Origin: Taenia hydatigena
Taxonomy: Eukaryota > Platyhelminthes > Cestoda > Cyclophyllidea > Taeniidae
Assembly: GCA_036345935.2 (NCBI GenBank)
Contig: JADWOT020000003.1
Span: forward strand, 21,594,509 to 21,658,508
Direction of reading: 5' to 3'
Length of the DNA stretch: 64,000 nt
Shown: positions 61,701 through 64,000 of the stretch, piece after piece
Position numbering within the stretch: the first letter of the stretch is position 1
Layout of the letters: the number at the start of each line of letters is the position of its first letter
Notes under the pieces: model-generated
What the model saw: only the letters and a program-made list of their open reading frames with translations
What the model was told of the DNA's origin: nothing
Database searches by the model: none
Program-made: the position numbers and the translations under genes

Positions 61701-64000
61701 GGCTTAAAGTGTTCACCACTTCACTCGAGCGATTACACTTCATTTGTCGACGACGTGAAGAGACTTTATGAGACATAAATTTCAAATTTGGTATAGATCT
61801 GAGTTCAATAGAACGGACCCAGATCCAAATGATTGGACAACCTTAAACCGCGTTACAGCATTTTTAGCGGAGGAATCGGATTGGCATAGCTCTAATCACA
61901 GCTCTAGGTTAGTTCGTGCAGCTCGAATTAGAAACCCATCCTTTTATAGCAATGTTGACTTTAAATGCGTGAGCACAACTTTGGCTCCAATTAACCGAAT
62001 GAGGAGAGGAAATGAGCGCCGCAAAACAAAAAAATGGGTCTGACGGAAGCGGAACACTTTAAAATGCCACGCAGCATTACGCAATCAAGCATCGGTAAGA
62101 CAAACACGTGAGCACGCACACAATCACAGAGAGAGGGTAGAGGGAGACGTAAATGAAACGCGTCCAGGAACCGGCACGTGTGGTCTGAATGCGAGACGAG
62201 ACCGAACGCTAGACCAAGGAGAGGGCTTGCAAGTTAGCTAGCAAGCGAGAAGTTGCGCGGTCGCCTGTGTTTCGCCGACGCGCCGTAGGACGGATACGTG
62301 TGTTTGTATTGCACAAAGCCGAGAGTGAACGCTCGCGTTGACCGAGAACGAGGTCATATGCAGCCTCTGAATGACACCGATGGGCAGCAGCAACACCGGC
62401 CGACCAGCCGGCCGGCTTGCCAAATCCACCCACACAGCCGCATATTCCTCAACGCGCTCAATACAGTAGGAGTGCCAAATCAGACCGAAAAGAACAAGTC
62501 ATCTCGCCCACCTTAATCGATAAAGCCTCAGTAAACTAAATGCACTCTGGACTACAATTGTTTTCACATCCCGTTCCCCTCAATGCAGACCTTCGCATAA
62601 CAAATCGCCAAGACCTTTAGACCTTAGTGATCACAATGTATGTACAAAGTATATTATTCAAGCAACTAGGAAAAGAAGGCAGGAGGCTCTAGGAATCGGC
62701 GAATTAGAAACGAAATATTAAGCGTGAAATTTCATAACAAAGGGAATCACATGAATAATGAAGCTACTAGCGGCGGAAAAGAGATTAATAAACGGGTGGA
62801 ATTTTTGAGAAAATCACAAACTGTTTGACAACATTGACAAGTTTAATAATTTATAACCTGGTTCGCGGCCGTCAAGAGCAATCAAGATGCGGCTTTTCAT
62901 TGAAAAATTGATCCGAATAAGATCTCAACGGCGAGCCAAGTGATAAAAGCCGAAGCACATCATACATTTGCAATCGAAAATGAAAGAATCGTACTTCAAC
63001 GCAGTCGGCACATTAAAGTGTGGAAGAGGTTGCAAACTATGCGCATTTAAATGTCAAGTTAGGTGAATTCGAAGCTGCAGTGTAAGAACATGGCTGAGAC
63101 AACTGATCCTGAACAGCATTGGCAAATCAAATGAGATAACAAATTCGAAAATCGAAACAAACCATTAAATCGATGGAAACTGAGCCAGTTAGACATTCGC
63201 GGGACGATTAACTCTAGTCAAAGGCGGAATAGTTTATGCACAAAACTTTAGTCTCACCTTTCACGAACCTCATGAAAGTATGCGGGGGCCGGAGAACCAT
63301 TTTGGTCGTGTCGTGAACATCCTGGCATCTGCTGTGAACCATCCGTTCGAATCTAAGGGTAAACCAAGGCAGATATTACAAAATCCTTCCATTGTGATGC
63401 CAAAGGACGAGACCAATGTCTTTTCACACCAACATATGCGTGTGTGGGTGTGAAATTTAAAACAGCTTGGAGGTACATTTGAAGGCTTAAACACTCGGTT
63501 ACGGTGCCTTACTCATCAGACTGTATGTGCTCACGTACACGCACCATACTACTGCTGCTAAGCTGTTTAAAAGGTTATGGGACATTTTTATACCTTAGAG
63601 GCATCCCTCAGACTGACATCGAAAATCTTTTGTTCACGGTCTCCATCAAAGGGTATGAGAAGAATCGCTTGGTCTTCACCCAGCTGGGAAGCTACGGAGG
63701 ACAACCAGCGGCGCTCGTAAAGATAGGAGGCAGGCCGTGTGGCACGCTGAATCCAAGTGCTTAGTTCGGTCGCCTTGTCGCAGGCAAAGACGTAGCGACC
63801 CGCTGCCTCCGTTAGGTAAAAAACTTTGTTTTCCGAATCCCCAGAGGCGGAGGAGACGTGGCCGGTACCATAGACGCTGATCTCACCGTTGGTGAAGTTC
63901 CAGGAGGCAATAAGCGCAGGTTTGCGACCCTGAGATATGGTGACAAAGAGGAGTCGATCCAAGGTGACGTGGAGAAAACCGTTACTGTTCCCACCGTGGG
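46484..64000 (-). CDS. Multi-tyrosine docking/adaptor protein with PH/PTB-like module (IRS/DOK/FRS/GAB-like), 5' end outside window
   Basis: Exons in transcript order: >64000-63594, 63352-63258, 60024-59901, then an unresolved gap, 55111-54792, 52782-52501, 50574-50460, 50144-49863, 48111-48040 and 46841-46484 (stop TGA). From 55111 onward all junction phases agree, as do the first three exons. The first exon carries a PH/PTB-fold segment: GFLHVTLDRLLFVTIS, LIASWNFTNGEISVYG, KVFYLTEAAG and TELSTWIQRA, resembling IRS-type PTB domains, though the Trp also fits a PH domain. The tail is Ser/Pro-rich with phosphotyrosine-type sites: YVNLGP (YxN, GRB2-type), YLSYTPYVPLS, and near the C-terminus SNYVVIDF (SHP2-type). 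No YxxM was seen. The last exon has a poly-Ser run. Such proteins relay receptor tyrosine kinase signals at the plasma membrane. A possible exon at 59750-59674 would create TGA on joining directly to 55111, so at least one further exon is missing. Function is inferred from layout. Confidence 0.6.
46698..46727. repeat. (CTG)10 microsatellite in the docking-protein coding exon
   Basis: Ten perfect CTG units on the plus strand (CAG/AGC on the coding strand), read in frame as a serine run after GNDSGSG. It lies 20-30 codons before the YVVIDF motif. Confidence 0.85.
55112..59900 (-). other. Long intron region of the docking-protein gene, exon(s) missing
   Basis: Phase logic requires at least one exon here (phase 0 in, phase 2 out). 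The best exon-like stretch is 59674-59750 (GGGTAG acceptor, GGATG|GTGAGA donor) within a CpG-richer segment at 59.53-59.77 kb. A fairly GC-rich non-coding stretch at 55.84-56.4 kb is unexplained. Confidence 0.35.
60025..63257 (-). other. Intron of the docking-protein gene
   Basis: Joins ...HEVRE|R to VSYRTRMRFLSH through a split AG|G codon. The intron is AT-rich and featureless except for the CpG-dense segment at 62080-62460. Confidence 0.5.
62080..62460. promoter_or_regulatory. CpG-dense segment, possible internal promoter
   Basis: Dense CG dinucleotides (GCGCGGTCGCC, CGCCGACGCGCCGTAGG, GCTCGCGTTGACCG), CACGTG-like words and no homopolymer runs, in contrast to the AT-rich intron around it. 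No supportable exon. It may start a shorter docking-protein transcript lacking the PH/PTB module. Confidence 0.3.

Noticed and set aside
1..64000. CRISPR arrays, bacterial operons, Shine-Dalgarno sites, rRNA or intact tRNA genes
   Set aside because: Introns, poly(A) signals and animal protein families show a nuclear animal genome. No regular spacer arrays or complete tRNA cloverleaves were seen; the tRNA-like words belong to the SINE-like repeats.

Overview
This is eukaryotic nuclear DNA. Genes are split into small exons with GT..AG introns running from about 29 bases to more than 8 kb, intergenic spaces are 0.2-5 kb, and small repeats are dispersed through introns and spacers. The gene set (PET/LIM muscle-type scaffold, MPS1/TTK kinase, mitochondrial dicarboxylate carrier, RING ligase, KH-NYN ribonuclease, JARID2-like chromatin protein, tyrosine-motif docking protein) is that of a bilaterian animal. 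Introns of about 30 bases next to very long ones fit a parasitic flatworm (cestode or trematode); that assignment is inference and no species is claimed. Exons were built by hand from splice signals, matching reading phases and family knowledge. No search was run.

Layout, left to right. 0.8-5.0 kb, minus: a PET plus six-LIM protein (limpet/testin/FHL-like, 552 aa, seven exons, all phases closing). 5.0-6.5 kb: spacer between divergent genes, holding an inverted-repeat element. 6.5-23.7 kb, plus: TTK/MPS1 kinase with an N-terminal TPR region cut by four introns of 29-31 bases and a kinase domain cut by introns of 8.4 and 4.0 kb. 24.06-25.16 kb, minus: mitochondrial dicarboxylate carrier with a one-base phase problem at one junction. 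25.2-26.9 kb: spacer with two more inverted-repeat elements. 26.9-28.3 kb, plus: RING plus TRAF-type zinc-finger protein (263 aa). 28.5-32.4 kb, minus: N4BP1/KHNYN-type KH plus NYN ribonuclease (454 aa). 33.0-40.9 kb, minus: a protein matching only the N-terminal part of JARID2 (490 aa), with no ARID or JmjC. 41-46.5 kb: repeats and one unassigned exon-like frame. 46.5-64.0 kb, minus, running off the window: a docking protein with a PH/PTB-like module and YVN, YVPL and YVVI tyrosine motifs.

The last three genes lie head to tail on the minus strand, and the JARID2-like gene's poly(A) signal is less than 200 bases before the KH-NYN start codon. TTK/carrier and RING/KH-NYN are convergent pairs; PET-LIM/TTK and carrier/RING are divergent pairs. 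Two repeat families stand out: an inverted-repeat (MITE-like) element with five or more copies, and an element of about 560 bp whose end resembles a Ser/Leu tRNA, with two copies almost identical over about 450 bp, one of them in an intron of the JARID2-like gene.
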